From IMG/VR virus record IMGVR_UViG_3300042987_000557, positions 1 to 64,000 of that record: 64,000 nt of DNA; one strand, 5' to 3'. Within the stretch, counting starts at the first letter, position 1; the number at the start of each line of letters is the position of its first letter. Below are positions 62,823 through 64,000 of the stretch, in pieces. This DNA comes from a virus. The position numbers and the translations under genes are program-made. Below the pieces are notes generated by a model that was not told the DNA's origin, did not search any database, and saw nothing but the letters and a program-made list of their open reading frames with translations.

Positions 62823-63590
62823 TCAAGCAATAGTCACAGTTGGCGCATAGCCAGCTAGTGTAAGAGACTTTGTTGGATTAATTACGAAGCGATTAGGAAT
62901 AGCAGAAACCCATGACAGCGTTGCAATTACAGAAGGAATGGCGGGCCTGCTTGGACTAGACGAAGTAGGTAACGCTTGGATACTAACAGCGACATCGTCA
63001 GTTTTCCACATGATTTCTATGTAGTCTCTAGCGTTTAACTCTGTAAAAAAATTAAGCGCGGCAATTAGATGCCCATCTATACCACCATGACTGTTTGGCA
63101 CGGAGTACCTAGAATTTGAGTTCGCTATGTTTGTACCGTTTTTTCTAAACCAAATATCTATGTCATGAATTTGTGAATCAGTATTAACTAATTGAATACT
63201 AAATTGAAGATTATATAAACCGCTTATATAAGGAGTAATTCTTGAACTACTCTCAACAAAAACTCCATTTGAATAATCAGTCGTGTTGTACGTTACTGGA
63301 TAAGCAGTTGTTGTATTCGCAGCAATTTGATCAGTGCTATCTTGAAACGCGCCGTATGGCACAACCAGTCCAGATCCAAACCCCGAAAGCGTGCTTGCGG
63401 TTACACTGACCCCATTAAATGACCCACCAATAAATTGATTCGCACGATAAGACTGTGCCTCGTTAGGAGACAACGAATCCAGTCGGTTAAAGTACAAACG
63501 CAATGCACGATTAAGCTCGTTTTGCTGACGTACGTCGTACTGCGGAGGCGGTAGCGGTAGCGCAGGTGCCCTGAACCCAACAAGCGCCAT
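62823..63590 (-). CDS. Putative tail/virion protein (255 aa)
   Basis: N-terminal helical segment (NELNRALRLYFNRLDSLSPN), a beta-rich jelly-roll-like middle (ITPYISGLYNLQFSIQLVNT, ARDYIEIMWKTDDVAVSIQA), and the end SLTLAGYAPTVTIA, a unit of the repeat type in the 402-aa protein (5498-6706). A TNF/C1q-like carbohydrate-binding fold is suggested by 'F.SGLYNLQFSIQ...RDYIEIMW' but is not certain. Confidence 0.6.
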   Translation of the reverse strand: MALVGFRAPALPLPPPQYDVRQQNELNRALRLYFNRLDSLSPNEAQSYRANQFIGGSFNGVSVTASTLSGFGSGLVVPYGAFQDSTDQIAANTTTAYPVTYNTTDYSNGVFVESSSRITPYISGLYNLQFSIQLVNTDSQIHDIDIWFRKNGTNIANSNSRYSVPNSHGGIDGHLIAALNFFTELNARDYIEIMWKTDDVAVSIQALPTSSSPSRPAIPSVIATLSWVSAIPNRFVINPTKSLTLAGYAPTVTIA

Positions 63591-63592
63591 GA

Positions 63593-64000
63593 CTATCTCT
63601 TACCATCCGGGCGTACGTCAAGACGAAGCGAACCTAGCTGCCATTGCACTCCTAACTCAGTAGACTCAACCTTAAGCGCCATCTGCCTACCACGGGCACG
63701 TATAAACACCTGCTCTGTATACTGGTCAATCGTTGCGCTGCTAGACGTTACACTCTGAGTATCTGACGCTGTGTTTGCGTAAGCGCTTCCTGAGAACCTC
63801 TTAGGACGCATAGTCATCGTTACGGTCGGTGAAGCGGCTGTTGACTCCGTGAAGTTAAAGTCAGGCAACAACCGACGGGTAAGCATGAACTGCTCACCAT
63901 CACCCAAGTCAAAGTCCGAAGATTGGATATATGAGGTCATTGGAGCGCCGTCATCATTGACTCCATCTTCGTGCGCGTAGACATAACCTACATCTTCATC
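63593..64000 (-). CDS. Tail/DNA-stabilisation protein, C-terminal part (runs off the right edge)
   Basis: The frame is open to the window edge and includes DEDVGYVYAHEDGVNDDGAP before an internal ATG at 63940, so the real gene starts outside. The end reads SYIQSSDFDLGDGEQFMLTR, TEQVFIRARGRQMALKVEST, GVQWQLGSLRLDVRPDGKR, which I recall as the usual C-terminus of the protein whose N-terminus lies at 1-246. Confidence 0.7.
   Translation of the reverse strand, partial: DEDVGYVYAHEDGVNDDGAPMTSYIQSSDFDLGDGEQFMLTRRLLPDFNFTESTAASPTVTMTMRPKRFSGSAYANTASDTQSVTSSSATIDQYTEQVFIRARGRQMALKVESTELGVQWQLGSLRLDVRPDGKR

Overview
This 64-kb window is most of the genome of a tailed, podovirus-like phage (Caudoviricetes). 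It has a terminase, portal and major capsid protein, P22/T7-style head-tail adaptors, no sheath or tape-measure gene, and a set of very large internal (ejection-type) virion proteins. The style of several small accessory proteins suggests a Gram-negative, probably betaproteobacterial freshwater host; that is a weak inference. I saw no integrase, recombinase, tRNA or CRISPR array. The truncated minus-strand gene at the left edge (1-246) and the one at the right edge (63593-64000) look like the N- and C-terminal parts of the same protein. The molecule is therefore probably circular or circularly permuted, and only slightly longer than the window.

Layout. (1) 24.33 kb leftward to 0, continuing through 64.0 to 48.5 kb: one late, minus-strand virion block. 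Its order is small and large terminase, portal, a GroES-like co-chaperonin, scaffold, major capsid protein, a cluster of tiny Lys-rich proteins, adaptors, a methyltransferase-DUF115 fusion, tail proteins, an S74 tail fibre, two holin-like proteins, an endolysin, a stabilisation protein and finally four giant or low-complexity internal virion proteins (up to 2851 aa). Four free-standing homing endonucleases (two GIY-YIG, two HNH) are scattered in it. (2) 24.58-26.26 kb: a short leftward early unit with two paralogous proteins of unknown function, each with its own promoter. (3) 26.26-27.05 kb: a gene-free, repeat-dense divergent control region with a large nested dyad that looks like a replication origin. 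(4) 27.05-34.19 kb: rightward early genes (many tiny unknowns, then a MoxR AAA+ ATPase/VWA-metalloprotease module) ending in a terminator. (5) 34.2-48.5 kb: rightward replication and recombination genes (VRR-NUC nuclease, family A DNA polymerase, Cas4/RecB-like nuclease, winged-helix proteins, SNF2 helicase, possible ssDNA-binding protein, primase-helicase) with small accessory genes, ending in a strong terminator that faces the late block.

The most unusual signals are non-coding. Nine copies of a 27-bp dyad (11-nt arms, always a 5-nt spacer) are spread over 25.5-34.2 kb. Two of them lie exactly over the start points of the two leftward early promoters, so this looks like a multi-site operator or 'stoperator' system. 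A 418-bp tract at 39531-39948 is built of eight blocks, each a GGCA tetramer followed by 8-12 degenerate GGYNN pentamers. Three concentric inverted repeats share one centre at about 26644. A 748-bp gene cassette with its own promoter and terminator is bounded by perfect 28-bp direct repeats.
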